From Afipia sp. (GTDB taxonomy: Bacteria; Pseudomonadota; Alphaproteobacteria; Rhizobiales; Xanthobacteraceae), in NCBI GenBank assembly GCA_017308595.1, contig JAFKER010000009.1:124001-188000 (forward strand): a stretch of DNA of 64,000 nt, in the 5' to 3' direction. The notes beneath the pieces were generated by a model. The model did not search any database. It was not told the origin of the DNA and worked only from the letters and a program-made list of their open reading frames with translations. The translations under genes were made by a program, and so were the position numbers. Position 1 is the first letter of the stretch, and every line of letters starts with the position of its first letter. Below are positions 36,574 to 45,936 of this stretch, one piece after another.

Positions 36574-37083
36574 ATGGATCAGGACAGCTTCGCGCGGCTG
36601 CTGAATGATTTCACGCTGTCTGCGGAATCCGGTGATGGCGAACGCTTTGCGCGCCACTTCACCGAAGACGCCGTCTACTACGATTACATTTATGGCGCCC
36701 ATCAGGGCCGCGCCGAAATCGCCCATATGATGGAGCATCTGTTTCATCGCGACGCGGGTGACGATTATCGCTGGGAAATGTTCGATCCGGTCTGCAATGG
36801 CGACACGGGCTATGCATGGTCGCTGTCGAGCTTCACGTCAACGGTGCCGCAGTTCGCCGGCCGGTTTGTGGTGATCGATGGAATGAGCCGTTTCGTGCTG
36901 CGCGGCGGGCTGATCGCGGAATATCGCGAATCGGTCAATGGCGGCGTCGCCATGGCGCAACTCGGTGTCGAGCCGGAGCGTTTGGTGAAAATTCTCAAAC
37001 GCTGGTCCGGCTGGCTCAGGGATCGTCCGGAAACCATCGACTATCTCGCGCGTTCCCGCCGCGCAAAGGTCCCATCGAAATAG
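36574..37083 (+). CDS. NTF2-like/SnoaL-type protein
   Basis: 169 residues with a single cone-shaped NTF2-like fold: FARLLNDFTLSAESGDGERF, FTEDAVYYDYIYGAHQG, REEIAHMM-like RAEIAHMMEHLF, then beta strands to FVVIDGMSRFVLRGGLIAEYRE. Members are isomerases, dehydratases or simply ligand binders. It follows the amidotransferase gene by 15 bases and may be co-transcribed. Confidence 0.8.
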   Translation: MDQDSFARLLNDFTLSAESGDGERFARHFTEDAVYYDYIYGAHQGRAEIAHMMEHLFHRDAGDDYRWEMFDPVCNGDTGYAWSLSSFTSTVPQFAGRFVVIDGMSRFVLRGGLIAEYRESVNGGVAMAQLGVEPERLVKILKRWSGWLRDRPETIDYLARSRRAKVPSK

Positions 37084-37095
37084 TCTTCGGGAAAC

Positions 37096-38319
37096 TTATT
37101 CCTTCGCCGTTGTCACGATCTTGATTTCCGACGTCAGCGTGCGGTGGACCGGGCATTTGTCGGCGATTTCCATCAGCTTCTTGCGCTGCTCGTCATCCAG
37201 ATCGCCCTCCATGGCGATCACGCGATCGATCTTGCTGATCATGCCTTCCTTTGTTTCGCAGTCTTCGCAGTCCTTGGCGTGGATCCGGCTGTGCTGCAGC
37301 GTCACCGTGGTCCGCACGAGCGGGATCGATTTCCGCTCGGCATAAAGCCGCATCGTCATGGAGGTGCAGGCGCCGAGCGCGCCGAGCAGAAAGTCGTAAG
37401 GGCCGGGGCCGCTGTCCATGCCGCCGACTTCGACAGGTTCATCCGCGAGGATGCGGTGCTTGCCGGTGGCGATCACGTTCTGAAGCTTGCTGGCGCGGGT
37501 TTCGCTCACCACGACGGTGCCGGCTGGTGGATCGATAGTGCCGGTCTCCACGGCAGGCGGCGCATCGAGATAGCGCATCGCCCAGGCGGCGATCATATCC
37601 GCGACATAAACGGCATCACGCCTCTGCGACAACAGATGATCGGCGCCGGTGAGTGAGATGAAGCTCTTGGGATGTTTCGCCGCCACGAACAGATGCGTCG
37701 CGTTATCGATGCCGACCGTGTTGTCGGTCGGTGAATGGAACAACAGCAGCGGCTTGTGCAGTTTGGCGACGGTCTGCGTGAGCTTGTGCTCGGCGATGTC
37801 GTCGAGAAATTCGCGCTTGATCCGGAATGGCCGCCCGGCCAGCGAGACTTCAAGCTCACCTTTCTCGCGTATCTCCGGAACCTGTTCCTTGAACCAGTGT
37901 GTCACATGCGAAGGATCCGACGGCGCGGCGACGGTCGCGACACATTTGGCTTCCGGGATTAGCGGAGTCGCGGCCAGAATGGCGGCGCCGCCGAGGCTGT
38001 GGCCAATCAGGATTGACGGCGCTTGCCGTGTTTTGCGCAAATGGTCTGCCGCCAGCACGAGATCGCCGATGTTCGATGAGAATGTCGTGTTGGCGAATTC
38101 ACCCTCGCTGGCGCCGATACCGGTGAAGTCGAACCGCAGCGTGGCGATGCCATGTTTCGCCAGGCCTTCCGCGATCCGCTTTGCGGCGAGCACATTCTGG
38201 CCGCAGGTGAAGCAATGCGCGAACAGGGCGTAGGCGACCGGTGTCCCATCCGGCCAATCCAGCGACGCGGCCAGCATTTGCCCGTCCGAGCCGGGAAACT
38301 GGAATTTTTCGGTGGTCAT
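37096..38319 (-). CDS. Alpha/beta hydrolase-OsmC fusion protein
   Basis: About 407 residues from the ATG at 38319, which has AAGGG before it; reading to 38451 runs into tRNA-Ala. Residues 1-255 form an alpha/beta hydrolase with the nucleophile elbow ILIGHSLGGAAILAA, the FAHCFTCGQN oxyanion region and a late TGADHLL histidine. Residues 280-407 form an OsmC-like peroxiredoxin domain with LGACTSMTMRLYAERK and KCPVHRTL carrying the two redox cysteines. The OsmC part should reduce organic peroxides; the hydrolase may release them from esters. Such fusions occur in proteobacteria. Confidence 0.92.
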   Translation of the reverse strand: MTTEKFQFPGSDGQMLAASLDWPDGTPVAYALFAHCFTCGQNVLAAKRIAEGLAKHGIATLRFDFTGIGASEGEFANTTFSSNIGDLVLAADHLRKTRQAPSILIGHSLGGAAILAATPLIPEAKCVATVAAPSDPSHVTHWFKEQVPEIREKGELEVSLAGRPFRIKREFLDDIAEHKLTQTVAKLHKPLLLFHSPTDNTVGIDNATHLFVAAKHPKSFISLTGADHLLSQRRDAVYVADMIAAWAMRYLDAPPAVETGTIDPPAGTVVVSETRASKLQNVIATGKHRILADEPVEVGGMDSGPGPYDFLLGALGACTSMTMRLYAERKSIPLVRTTVTLQHSRIHAKDCEDCETKEGMISKIDRVIAMEGDLDDEQRKKLMEIADKCPVHRTLTSEIKIVTTAKE

Positions 38320-38412
38320 GATGCACCCTTTCGCGACATGCGCTTTCGGCGCAGTGTAGCGCATTGGATCGCGGCTTTGGATAAAGGCTTCGGGATCGTG
38401 CAGTGAGGAAAT

Positions 38413-38488
<76 letters not shown>

Positions 38489-38768
38489 TTGATCGGCCGA
38501 CCAAATGGCGGCGGCGGATGAAGTGACGGCCATTTACAATCCCGATCATGGCCAAGTCAAGAACGCCCAAATCAATGTTTACGGCGCTGGTATCGGCCCG
38601 GAATGCTGGCCGGTTCGGTGACCGGATCGCGCGCAAAACATAGGCGGGGCGGCCCGGTTTGGGCTGGTTCAAGGCCTGCCCGGCCTGGAAACCTCCCTTG
38701 TTTGCGCCGCCGCGAAACGCTATTGAGGCGGACATCCACGGAAGCGAGCGAAGGACATCGGCCCTGCC

Positions 38769-39059
38769 ATGCGCGCCATTCTCGACATCATCAACGTCAT
38801 TCTGGATTTGTATGTCTGGCTGCTGATCGCCTCGGCGATCCTGTCCTGGCTGATCGCCTTCAACGTCGTGAACACCCGCAATCAGTTCGTCGCGTCGGTG
38901 GCGGAGTTCCTCTACAAGATCACCGAACCGGTGCTGCGGCCGATCCGGAACATCATGCCGAATTTCGGCGGTCTCGATATCTCGCCCATCATCGTCATCC
39001 TGATCATCATGTTCATCCAGCGCGTGATTGCCTATTACATCTATCCGAACGTGATCTGA
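38769..39059 (+). CDS. YggT family membrane protein
   Basis: 96 residues with two membrane helices (VILDLYVWLLIASAILSWL and IVILIIMFIQRVIAYY) and the family segment FLYKITEPVLRPIRNIMP followed by GGLDISPI. YggT proteins have been linked to osmotic adaptation and membrane-associated division or photosystem functions, without a proven mechanism. It heads a short series with the DUF167 gene and folD. Confidence 0.94.
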   Translation: MRAILDIINVILDLYVWLLIASAILSWLIAFNVVNTRNQFVASVAEFLYKITEPVLRPIRNIMPNFGGLDISPIIVILIIMFIQRVIAYYIYPNVI

Positions 39060-39081
39060 TCGCACGAGGTCTGCTGGTTCC

Positions 39082-39399
39082 TTGTCTCTCCCGTGGCGCT
39101 TTTCCGTTCAAGGCATCAGCGTCGCGTTGCGCGTCACGCCGCGCGGCGGAATGGACGCGATCGACGGGATTGAAACGCGGGCCGATGGCCGCAGCGTTGT
39201 AAAGGTCCGGGTCCGCGCCATCGCCGAAGGCGGCGAAGCCAACCGCGCCGTGACCGAACTGCTTGCCAAGGCGCTTCATGTGCCGAAAAGCCATGTCCGC
39301 GTGCTGTCGGGTGCCACATCGCGCCTGAAGCAGGTGGCGGTGGACGGCGATCCGAAAAAACTGGGCGATGCCCTGCAAGCTCTTACGACAAAGCCCTGA
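39082..39399 (+). CDS. DUF167/YggU family protein
   Basis: About 105 residues from a TTG start at 39082. The compact alpha/beta DUF167 fold is seen in VALRVTPRGGMDAIDGIE, KVRVRAIAEGGEANRAVTELLA and KSHVRVLSGATSRLKQVAV. Function is unknown. It follows YggT by 22 bases, an association conserved widely. Confidence 0.93.
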   Translation: MSLPWRFSVQGISVALRVTPRGGMDAIDGIETRADGRSVVKVRVRAIAEGGEANRAVTELLAKALHVPKSHVRVLSGATSRLKQVAVDGDPKKLGDALQALTTKP

Positions 39400-39426
39400 C
39401 CAACAAGTCCTGACGAAAGACGTCCA

Positions 39427-40311
39427 ATGCCGGTCAAAATCATTGATGGAAAAGTCATTGCCGCCGATCTGCGCGCCCGCGTCGCGGATGAAGTGGCGCG
39501 CGTGAAGCGCGATCATGGTCTGACGCCGGGTCTCGCTGTGGTTCTGGTCGGCAACGATCCCGCTTCCGAAGTCTACGTTCGCAACAAGGCGAAGCAGACC
39601 GAAGCCGCAGGTATGGCCTCGTTCGAATACAAACTCGCGGCGGATACGGCGCAAGCGGATCTCCTGGCGCTCATTGCGAAGCTCAATGCCGATCCCGCCG
39701 TGCACGGCATTCTGGTGCAGCTTCCGCTGCCGAAGGGACTGGATACGCAAGCCGTCATCAATGCGATCGATCCGGCGAAGGATGTCGACGGCCTGCATCC
39801 GATCAACGCGGGCCGGCTTGCGACGGGTCTTACGGCGCTCACGCCCTGCACGCCGCTTGGCTGCATCATCCTTGCGAAGACGGTTCACACGTCGCTGGAA
39901 GGCCTGAACGCGGTCATCATCGGCCGGTCAAATCTGGTCGGCCGCCCGCTGGTGCAATTGCTGCTCAACGAGAATGCCACGGTGACCATCGCGCATTCGC
40001 GCACGCGCGATCTGGCGAATATCTGCAGGCAGGCCGATCTCCTGCTTGCCGCCGTCGGCAAGCCCGAGATGGTCAAGGCCGACTGGATCAAGCCCGGCGC
40101 CACTGTGATCGATGTCGGCATCAATCGCGTCACCGGCGCGGATGGCAAGAGCAGGCTGGTCGGCGATGTGGCCTATCAGGAAGCGGCTCAGGTGGCAGGC
40201 GCGATCACGCCTGTGCCGGGCGGTGTCGGCCCGATGACGATTGCCTGTCTGCTGGTCAACACCGTGCGCGCCGCCTGCGCGATCAGGGGGATTGGGGCGC
40301 CTGCCGTCTAG
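39427..40311 (+). CDS. folD: Methylenetetrahydrofolate dehydrogenase/cyclohydrolase
   Basis: Bifunctional one-carbon enzyme of 294 residues that interconverts methylene-, methenyl- and formyl-tetrahydrofolate. Motifs: [21 protein letters not shown] with the catalytic Lys, [29 protein letters not shown], the NADP-binding [18 protein letters not shown] and the C-terminal [15 protein letters not shown]. It starts 27 bases after the DUF167 gene and may be in the same transcript. Confidence 0.98.
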   Translation: MPVKIIDGKVIAADLRARVADEVARVKRDHGLTPGLAVVLVGNDPASEVYVRNKAKQTEAAGMASFEYKLAADTAQADLLALIAKLNADPAVHGILVQLPLPKGLDTQAVINAIDPAKDVDGLHPINAGRLATGLTALTPCTPLGCIILAKTVHTSLEGLNAVIIGRSNLVGRPLVQLLLNENATVTIAHSRTRDLANICRQADLLLAAVGKPEMVKADWIKPGATVIDVGINRVTGADGKSRLVGDVAYQEAAQVAGAITPVPGGVGPMTIACLLVNTVRAACAIRGIGAPAV

Positions 40312-40314
40312 CCC

Positions 40315-41799
40315 TTACGGCGTGGCGACGTTCTGCACCAGCCGCCGGTAAAACCGGATCATGTCGGCATAGTTCGCGACACTAAGCCGTTCGTTGGTGC
40401 CGTGAAAGCGCTTCAGGTCGTCCGCCGTCGCGCGCACCGGCGAAAAGCGGAAGATGTTGTCGGTCACATCGAGATAGTTGCGCGAGTCGGTGGCCGCGAC
40501 CATCAGGCCGGGCACCACCAGCACATCGGGAAAAATTTCGCGGATGGTGCGGTTCACCGCCTGATAGCTCGGCGTTGAAGTGGACGTTCGTGGCGGCGGA
40601 TTGGTGTTGCCGGGATTCGGTGTCACCTTGATGCGGTCATCCGCGATCACGGATTTGACGCGTGCGATCACGCTCTCCTCGGTCTCGCCGGGCAGCAGGC
40701 GGAAATTCACCGTCGCCTCGGCGCGGCCCGGCAGCACGTTTTCCTTGTTGCCTGCATTGAAGATCGTCAGCGCCGTGGTGGTGCGGATCGCCGCTGCGGT
40801 CTGCGGAGTCTTCTCCAGTTGCGCGCGCACGAGAGGTTCCAGCAGCCATAGATTCGACAGCGCAAGGCGGCTGCCGAAATTCATTTCCGGCGCGGCGGTT
40901 TCCAGCGTCTCCCGCATCACGCCGCTGACGGAAGCCGTAAACGGCCTGCTTTCCAGCCGCGCCAGCGCGGCGCTCAGCGTGCCGATGGCGGTGTCGCGCG
41001 GCGGCAGCGAGGAATGTCCGGGTGTCGCGGTGGCAGCCAATGTGAGTGTGACATAGCCTTTCTCCGCGACGCCGATCAGAGCCACCGGCTTGTCGACGCC
41101 CTTGAGAATGCCGTCGGTGATGAGCAGCCCTTCGTCGAACACGAAATCGAGACGCACGCCACGCGACTGCAGCAGCTTCGAGATCGCCGCGGCCCCGCGC
41201 TTGCCGGAGACTTCCTCGTCATGTCCGAAGGCGAAATAGATCGTCCGTCTGGGCTTGAAGCCGTCTTTCGCAAGCTGCTCGGCAGCCTCCAGCATCGAGA
41301 ACAGGTTGCCCTTGTCGTCCCACGAGCCGCGGCCCCAGATGAAACCGTCCTTCACCTCGCCGCTGAACGGCGGCACCTGCCAGTCGCCTTCGGTGCCGGG
41401 TGCGATCGGCACCACGTCCTGATGCGCCAGAAGCGCGATGGGTGGCGCCTTCGGATCACTGCCTTCCCACGTATAGAGCAGGCTGTAATTGGCGACGACC
41501 TCGCGCTTCGCTGCAATGTGGAAGGCGGGAAAGCTTGTGGCGATCAGGTCGTGCAGCGCGCGAAACGCATCCGCGCTTTGATCGGCATCGCTGGCACTGG
41601 CGATGGTCTGCAGCTTTACGGCCTCGCCGAGCCGCTGCGCGGCGGCGCTCTCATCGACGGCGACGGGAGCAACCGGCGTCACCGCGATCTGCTGCGATGA
41701 CTTACGCCACGTATTCGCCACCAGCACGGCGGCGAGGACAATCGCCGCCGCGATCAGCAGCAGCGCGATATTGCGGAGGATTCGGAGTGCACGGCGCAT
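40315..41799 (-). CDS. M20 family metallopeptidase (PM20D1/carboxypeptidase S-like), anchored
   Basis: About 494 residues from the ATG at 41799. An N-terminal hydrophobic anchor (ILRNIALLLIAAAIVLAAVLVA) precedes the M20 di-zinc domain: LLAHQDVVPIAPGT, WGRGSWDDKGNLFSMLEAAE, YFAFGHDEEVSGKRGA with metal-binding His, Asp and Glu, and a lid domain with TPGHSSLPPRDTAIG. The length and motifs match the carboxypeptidase S/PM20D1 group that hydrolyses N-acyl amino acids or peptides. It precedes nothing on its strand but ppa lies 30 bases upstream, so a shared transcript is likely. Confidence 0.92.
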   Translation of the reverse strand: MRRALRILRNIALLLIAAAIVLAAVLVANTWRKSSQQIAVTPVAPVAVDESAAAQRLGEAVKLQTIASASDADQSADAFRALHDLIATSFPAFHIAAKREVVANYSLLYTWEGSDPKAPPIALLAHQDVVPIAPGTEGDWQVPPFSGEVKDGFIWGRGSWDDKGNLFSMLEAAEQLAKDGFKPRRTIYFAFGHDEEVSGKRGAAAISKLLQSRGVRLDFVFDEGLLITDGILKGVDKPVALIGVAEKGYVTLTLAATATPGHSSLPPRDTAIGTLSAALARLESRPFTASVSGVMRETLETAAPEMNFGSRLALSNLWLLEPLVRAQLEKTPQTAAAIRTTTALTIFNAGNKENVLPGRAEATVNFRLLPGETEESVIARVKSVIADDRIKVTPNPGNTNPPPRTSTSTPSYQAVNRTIREIFPDVLVVPGLMVAATDSRNYLDVTDNIFRFSPVRATADDLKRFHGTNERLSVANYADMIRFYRRLVQNVATP

Positions 41800-41828
41800 T
41801 GTCTGAATCCCTGGGGCCGTTTGTACGA

Positions 41829-42359
41829 TTACTTTTTCTTCGCGCGCTCGATGCCCTCGACGATCAGCTTGCGTGCCTCGTCGGCATTGCCCCACCGCAG
41901 CACCTTCACCCATTTCTTGGGTTCGAGATCCTTGTAGTGTTCGAAGAAGTGCTGGATCTGCTGCAGCGTGATTTCGGGAAGATCGCTGTAGTTGATGACC
42001 TTGTCGTAGCGCTGGGTCAGCTTCGAGGTCGGCACCGCGATGATCTTCTCGTCGCCGCCCGCTTCGTCTTCCATGAACAGCACGCCGACCGGGCGCACTG
42101 CGATCACCGCGCCGGGCACGATGGCGCGAGTGTTGGCGACCAGCACGTCGCAGGGATCGCCGTCATCGGAGAGCGTATGCGGAATGAAGCCGTAATTTCC
42201 CGGATAGCGCATCGCCGTGTAGAGGAAGCGATCGACCACCAGCGTTCCGGCGTCCTTGTCCATCTCGTATTTGATCGGCTCGCCGCCGACCGGAACTTCG
42301 ATGATGACATTCACTTCGTCTGGGGGATTCTTGCCGATGGAAATCGCGTCGATGCGCAT
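41829..42359 (-). CDS. ppa: Inorganic pyrophosphatase
   Basis: Soluble family I pyrophosphatase, 176 residues, cytoplasmic. The signature DGDPCDVLV supplies the metal-binding aspartates; [33 protein letters not shown] and GADE-like regions fit. It pulls biosynthetic reactions forward by removing pyrophosphate. The M20 peptidase gene follows on the same strand. Confidence 0.98.
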   Translation of the reverse strand: MRIDAISIGKNPPDEVNVIIEVPVGGEPIKYEMDKDAGTLVVDRFLYTAMRYPGNYGFIPHTLSDDGDPCDVLVANTRAIVPGAVIAVRPVGVLFMEDEAGGDEKIIAVPTSKLTQRYDKVINYSDLPEITLQQIQHFFEHYKDLEPKKWVKVLRWGNADEARKLIVEGIERAKKK

Positions 42360-42466
42360 GACAGGCCTTGTGGTTGTTCGGTCGTAGGCGCTGGTTAGCG
42401 AATCCGGACGGATGCCGGAAGCCGAAAAAACGGTCCAAAAGTATCAGGGCGGAAAAGAGAGGCAGG

Positions 42467-42484
42467 CGGCCGGGCCTCCGGCCG
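42467..42484 (-). terminator. Stem-loop after the GNAT gene
   Basis: CGGCCGG (42467-42473), loop GCCT, CCGGCCG (42478-42484). On the minus strand it is followed by a pyrimidine-rich CCTGCCTCTCTTTTCC, a poor T-tract. It lies just after the GNAT stop. Confidence 0.4.
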
Positions 42485-42496
42485 TCCAGGCGCAGA

Positions 42497-43006
42497 TCAG
42501 GCTGTCCAGGCGAATGCGACCTTGTCCAGCGACTTGCCGCCGAACCGCTCCGAGGAGCGTGCGACCATCCGTCCGCCGAGGGTGCGGTAGAATTCGACCG
42601 CCGGCTCGTTGTCGGACAGCGCCCAGATCACCATGCTCTTGAGCCCGCTCTGCCCGAGATCGCGCTTGGCGGAGGTGAACAGGCGGCGGCCGAAACCGAG
42701 GCCCTGAAACTCGGGGCGCAGATAGAGTTCGTAGATCTCGCCTTCAAAATGCAGGCTGCGGGCGCGGTTTCGGCCGTAATTGGCGTAGCCGGCGATCTTG
42801 TCGCCGAAGCACAAGACGCTGACCCGGCTGCCTTTCCGGATCGCTGAATCCCACCACTGCGGGCCGCGGCGGTTGATCAACTTTTCGAGTTCAGCGCCAG
42901 GAATGATTCCCTGATAGGCCGCGCGCCATGCCTCGTCGTGCGTGGCAGCAACTGCGGACGCATCAGACGCCTTGGCCGGACGAACTTCGATAAGGATCGT
43001 GCTCAT
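42497..43006 (-). CDS. GNAT family N-acetyltransferase
   Basis: About 169 residues from the ATG at 43006. The acetyl-CoA binding motif A is EIYELYLRPEFQGLGFGRRL, and motif B follows as WALSDNEPAVEFYRTLGGR. Acceptor substrate cannot be predicted. A TTAA-N7-TTAA element lies in the region between this gene and the divergent secreted hydrolase. Confidence 0.9.
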   Translation of the reverse strand: MSTILIEVRPAKASDASAVAATHDEAWRAAYQGIIPGAELEKLINRRGPQWWDSAIRKGSRVSVLCFGDKIAGYANYGRNRARSLHFEGEIYELYLRPEFQGLGFGRRLFTSAKRDLGQSGLKSMVIWALSDNEPAVEFYRTLGGRMVARSSERFGGKSLDKVAFAWTA

Positions 43007-43050
43007 GACGCAATCAAAGCAACTCGGAGGGCCGCCTTCAAGGTCCATCG

Positions 43051-43065
43051 TTAATTATCGGTTAA
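43051..43065. promoter_or_regulatory. CtrA-like TTAA-N7-TTAA element
   Basis: TTAA (43051-43054), seven bases TTATCGG, TTAA (43062-43065). This is the spacing of the half-sites of the alphaproteobacterial cell-cycle regulator CtrA. It stands between the divergent GNAT (start 43006) and hydrolase (start 43174) genes. A single short match is weak evidence. Confidence 0.4.
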
Positions 43066-43173
43066 TATGTGAGGTTTTTGCATCAGGTGACGTGTGATCT
43101 GTGCCGAAAGAGGACAGATGTGCGCTGCATGGCGCTTGGCTTGGCGGCGCGGCGCAGGCAATGATCGCCGCAG

Positions 43174-44103
43174 ATGACAAAAAACGCATTGCTCAAGGCC
43201 GCAGCCCTGCTTCTTGCAGGTGGCTTCCTGTCACAAACGCCCGTTTGGGGCGAGACCAGGCTGGGCCCGCAGGGGGCCGAGTCGGGCCCAAACCGCCGTC
43301 AGGACTGGCTGGTGCCGACACAGGATCAGATCACACCTTCGCGAGCGGTGCTGTTTCGCCCGCCGGGCAAAGGCCCGTTTCGGATTGCGGTGATTGCCCA
43401 CGCCTCGACCCAGAACCGGCTGGCGCGCGCGCAGATGCCGCAGCCGGACTACCCCGCGTTGACGTCGGCGCTGGTGGCGAAAGGTTTTGCGGTGCTGGTG
43501 CCGCAGCGGCTCGGCCATGGCAAGACCGGCGGGCCTTACCTTGAGGATCAGGAAGGCTGCGACAACGCCGAATATGCGATGTCGGCGCGCACCACCGCTG
43601 AAGAGATCGCGATCGCGCTGGCGTTCATTCGCGCACAGTCGTTCGCGCGAAAAGATGCTTCCGTCATTGTCGGCCACTCAGCGGGCGGGTGGGGCGCGCT
43701 GGTGCTCACCGATCGTAGCCCCAAAGACATTTCTTCAATCGTTGTGTTTGCGCCAGGCCGTGGCGGCCGCAAGGACGACCGCGCGAACAGTATCTGCGCG
43801 CCGGACAGGCTGATCGCGGCGGCGAAGGAATTCGGCGAGGACGCGCGCGTGCCGGTGACGTGGCTGGTGGCCGAGAACGATTCGTATTTTCCGCCGGAGT
43901 TCTCAAAGCAAATGGCCGACGCGTTCATCGAAGCGGGGGACGACAAGGTGGATGTTCAGGTGCTGCCGCCTTTCGGCAAGGAAGGCCATTGGCTCGCGGA
44001 AGCGGGAGAAGAGGCGATGCTTGCGGCGCTGGTTGGAAATGCCGCAGGGTTGACTATGCAGACGTCGCCTGTGCAGGGCGCAAGCGTGAAGAAGAAGCCC
44101 TGA
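43174..44103 (+). CDS. Secreted alpha/beta hydrolase (dienelactone hydrolase-like)
   Basis: 309 residues with a signal peptide (LLKAAALLLAGGFLSQTPVWG). The hydrolase core has the elbow VIVGHSAGGWGALVL with the nucleophile Ser, FAPGRGGRKDD, and a late GHWLAEAG histidine. It resembles lipase/dienelactone-hydrolase-type proteins of Bradyrhizobium. The substrate is unknown. The C-terminal 30 residues are polar. Confidence 0.88.
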   Translation: MTKNALLKAAALLLAGGFLSQTPVWGETRLGPQGAESGPNRRQDWLVPTQDQITPSRAVLFRPPGKGPFRIAVIAHASTQNRLARAQMPQPDYPALTSALVAKGFAVLVPQRLGHGKTGGPYLEDQEGCDNAEYAMSARTTAEEIAIALAFIRAQSFARKDASVIVGHSAGGWGALVLTDRSPKDISSIVVFAPGRGGRKDDRANSICAPDRLIAAAKEFGEDARVPVTWLVAENDSYFPPEFSKQMADAFIEAGDDKVDVQVLPPFGKEGHWLAEAGEEAMLAALVGNAAGLTMQTSPVQGASVKKKP

Positions 44104-44150
44104 AATCAGATGGGCTTCTTCCAGTTGCGCAGCGTGCGCTGCTTCCAGAT

Positions 44151-44924
44151 CTACTTCGTGGTGTAGCCGCCGTTGACCAGGATGGTCTGTCCCGTCATCC
44201 ACCAGCCGTCGGAGACCAGAAAGCGAATCCACGGCACGATGTCATGGATGTCGGTGAGGCCGGTTCTGGTAAAGGACGAGAGCGCCGCTGCGGTCTTGTG
44301 GTAGGCAACTGCTTCCTCGCCTTCCGCCGGATAGAAGAACGGCGTGTCCATCGGGCCGGGGCCGATCGCCGTCACCGAGATTCCGCGTGCGCCGAGTTCT
44401 TTCGAGGCCGCGCGCGTGAAATGTTCGACCGGCGCCTTGGTGCCTGCATAGGCCGCGTAGAACGGCGTGAACGCGCCGAGCAGCGACGTCACCAGCGTGC
44501 AGATCTTGCCGTTGTCATTGAGATGCTTCCCCGCCTCCTTGAGGAAGAAGAATGCGGCTTTGGAATTCACCGCCGTCATCTCGTCGTATTCGGCTTCGCT
44601 GATCTCAACGAGCGGCTTCTTCAGCACCTTACCGACGGTGTTGATGGCGATGTCGGGCTTGCCGACGGCTGCAACGACATCCGTGAAGAGCTTTTCGACC
44701 GCGCCCGCGGTGGTGAGATCGGCTTGAAATGCAACGGCCTCCGAGCCGGCGGCCTTGACCGCCGCGAGTGTCCCGTCGGCGATGCTCTTGGTGGCGGCGC
44801 TGTTGTAGTGAATCGCAATGGCCTTCGCGCCATAGGTGGCGAGGTCCCGCGCGAGCAGGCCTCCCAGATTCTTTGCGCCGCCCGCGATGAGGACGGTTTT
44901 TCCCCTGATGCTGTGGTCGGTCAT
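44151..44924 (-). CDS. Short-chain dehydrogenase/reductase, divergent from LysR
   Basis: About 257 residues from the ATG at 44924. Cofactor loop LIAGGAKNLGGLLARDLA (a less common GGxxNLG form), NTVG in place of NNAG, catalytic Ser of LVTSLLGAFTPFY and AAYAGTKAPVEHF with Tyr and Lys, and the C-terminal TGQTILVNGGYTTK. It is divergent from a LysR regulator with an inverted repeat between them and is its probable target. Confidence 0.92.
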   Translation of the reverse strand: MTDHSIRGKTVLIAGGAKNLGGLLARDLATYGAKAIAIHYNSAATKSIADGTLAAVKAAGSEAVAFQADLTTAGAVEKLFTDVVAAVGKPDIAINTVGKVLKKPLVEISEAEYDEMTAVNSKAAFFFLKEAGKHLNDNGKICTLVTSLLGAFTPFYAAYAGTKAPVEHFTRAASKELGARGISVTAIGPGPMDTPFFYPAEGEEAVAYHKTAAALSSFTRTGLTDIHDIVPWIRFLVSDGWWMTGQTILVNGGYTTK

Positions 44925-44993
44925 GTCTGGCTCCCGCTGGGTGATGGATCGTGGCACCCTATCGTCCGGGAAAAGATGTATAATCTGGTGGAA

Positions 44994-45012
44994 TCTGACA
45001 TCATTTGTCAGA
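44994..45012. promoter_or_regulatory. Probable LysR binding palindrome
   Basis: TCTGACA (44994-45000), TCATT, TGTCAGA (45006-45012): a perfect 7-bp inverted repeat with a 5-base spacer in the 109-base gap between the divergent SDR and LysR genes. It lies 22 bases before the LysR start, where autoregulation is usual. Confidence 0.6.
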
Positions 45013-45033
45013 ATTTTCGACCAATGGTGCGCC

Positions 45034-45936
45034 GTGGATCGCATTGATCTGTTTCGGGTTTTTACGCGGGTGGTGGAAAGCGCGAGCTTCACACGGGCCG
45101 CCGACACGCTGGGATTGCCGCGGTCGTCGGTGTCGGCGGCGATTTCGGAGCTTGAAACGCGCGTCGGTGCGCGGCTGCTTCATCGCACCACGCGCCGCGT
45201 CGCGCCGACCCACGATGGTGCGGCTTTCTATGAGCGCTGCGTGCGCCTGATCGGCGAAGTGGAGGAGGCGGAAGCGCTGTTCCGGCGCGGCACCGACGGT
45301 CTTGTCGGCAAAGTGAAGATCGACATGCCCGGACGGATCGGGCGGCTGATTGTGGCTCCGGCGCTTCCCGAATTTCTCGCCCTGCATCCGCATATCGAGG
45401 TTGAACTCGGTGTGACCGATCGCGCGATCAATCTTGTCGAGGAGAATGTCGACGGCGTGCTGCGCGTCGGGCCGCTGGCGGATTCAGCCATGATCGCGCG
45501 GCCGATCGGCGAGCTGGCGCTGATCAATGTGGCAAGCCCGGTCTATCTCGAACAGCACGGTATGCCGAAATCACCGGGCGATCTTCATTCGCATCTCGTA
45601 GTGAAATACGCTTCGCCCACCAGTGGCCGCATTGAAGACTGGGAGTGGCTCGATCAGGCGCAGGTTCGGACAATGCCGGTTCGGGGCCGTGTCACCGTCA
45701 ACAGTGCGGAAGCTTACATTGCATGTGCGCTTGCAGGCCTCGGCCTGATCCAGATTCCGGCCTATGATGTCCGCGATCATCTGGACGCAGGGGAGCTGAT
45801 CGAGGTGATGCCGGAGCATCGTGCGGCGCCCTTGCCGCTGACGCTGCTCTATCCGACGCGCCAGCAACTCTCGCACCGTTTCCAGGTTTTCTCCGGCTGG
45901 CTCGAAGATTTGCTCCGGCGTCGCGTCCTGCGTTAG
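45034..45936 (+). CDS. LysR-family transcriptional regulator
   Basis: 300 residues from a GTG start at 45034 (VDRIDLFRVFTRVVESASF). The winged helix is ASFTRAADTLGLPRSSVSAA and ELETRVGARLLHRTTRRV; the effector domain follows with IGRLIVAPALPEFLALHPHI and VDGVLRVGPLADSAMIARPI. The LysR subgroup is that of many SDR- or oxidoreductase-linked regulators. It probably controls the divergent SDR gene. It ends close to and converges on the amine oxidase gene. Confidence 0.95.
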   Translation: MDRIDLFRVFTRVVESASFTRAADTLGLPRSSVSAAISELETRVGARLLHRTTRRVAPTHDGAAFYERCVRLIGEVEEAEALFRRGTDGLVGKVKIDMPGRIGRLIVAPALPEFLALHPHIEVELGVTDRAINLVEENVDGVLRVGPLADSAMIARPIGELALINVASPVYLEQHGMPKSPGDLHSHLVVKYASPTSGRIEDWEWLDQAQVRTMPVRGRVTVNSAEAYIACALAGLGLIQIPAYDVRDHLDAGELIEVMPEHRAAPLPLTLLYPTRQQLSHRFQVFSGWLEDLLRRRVLR

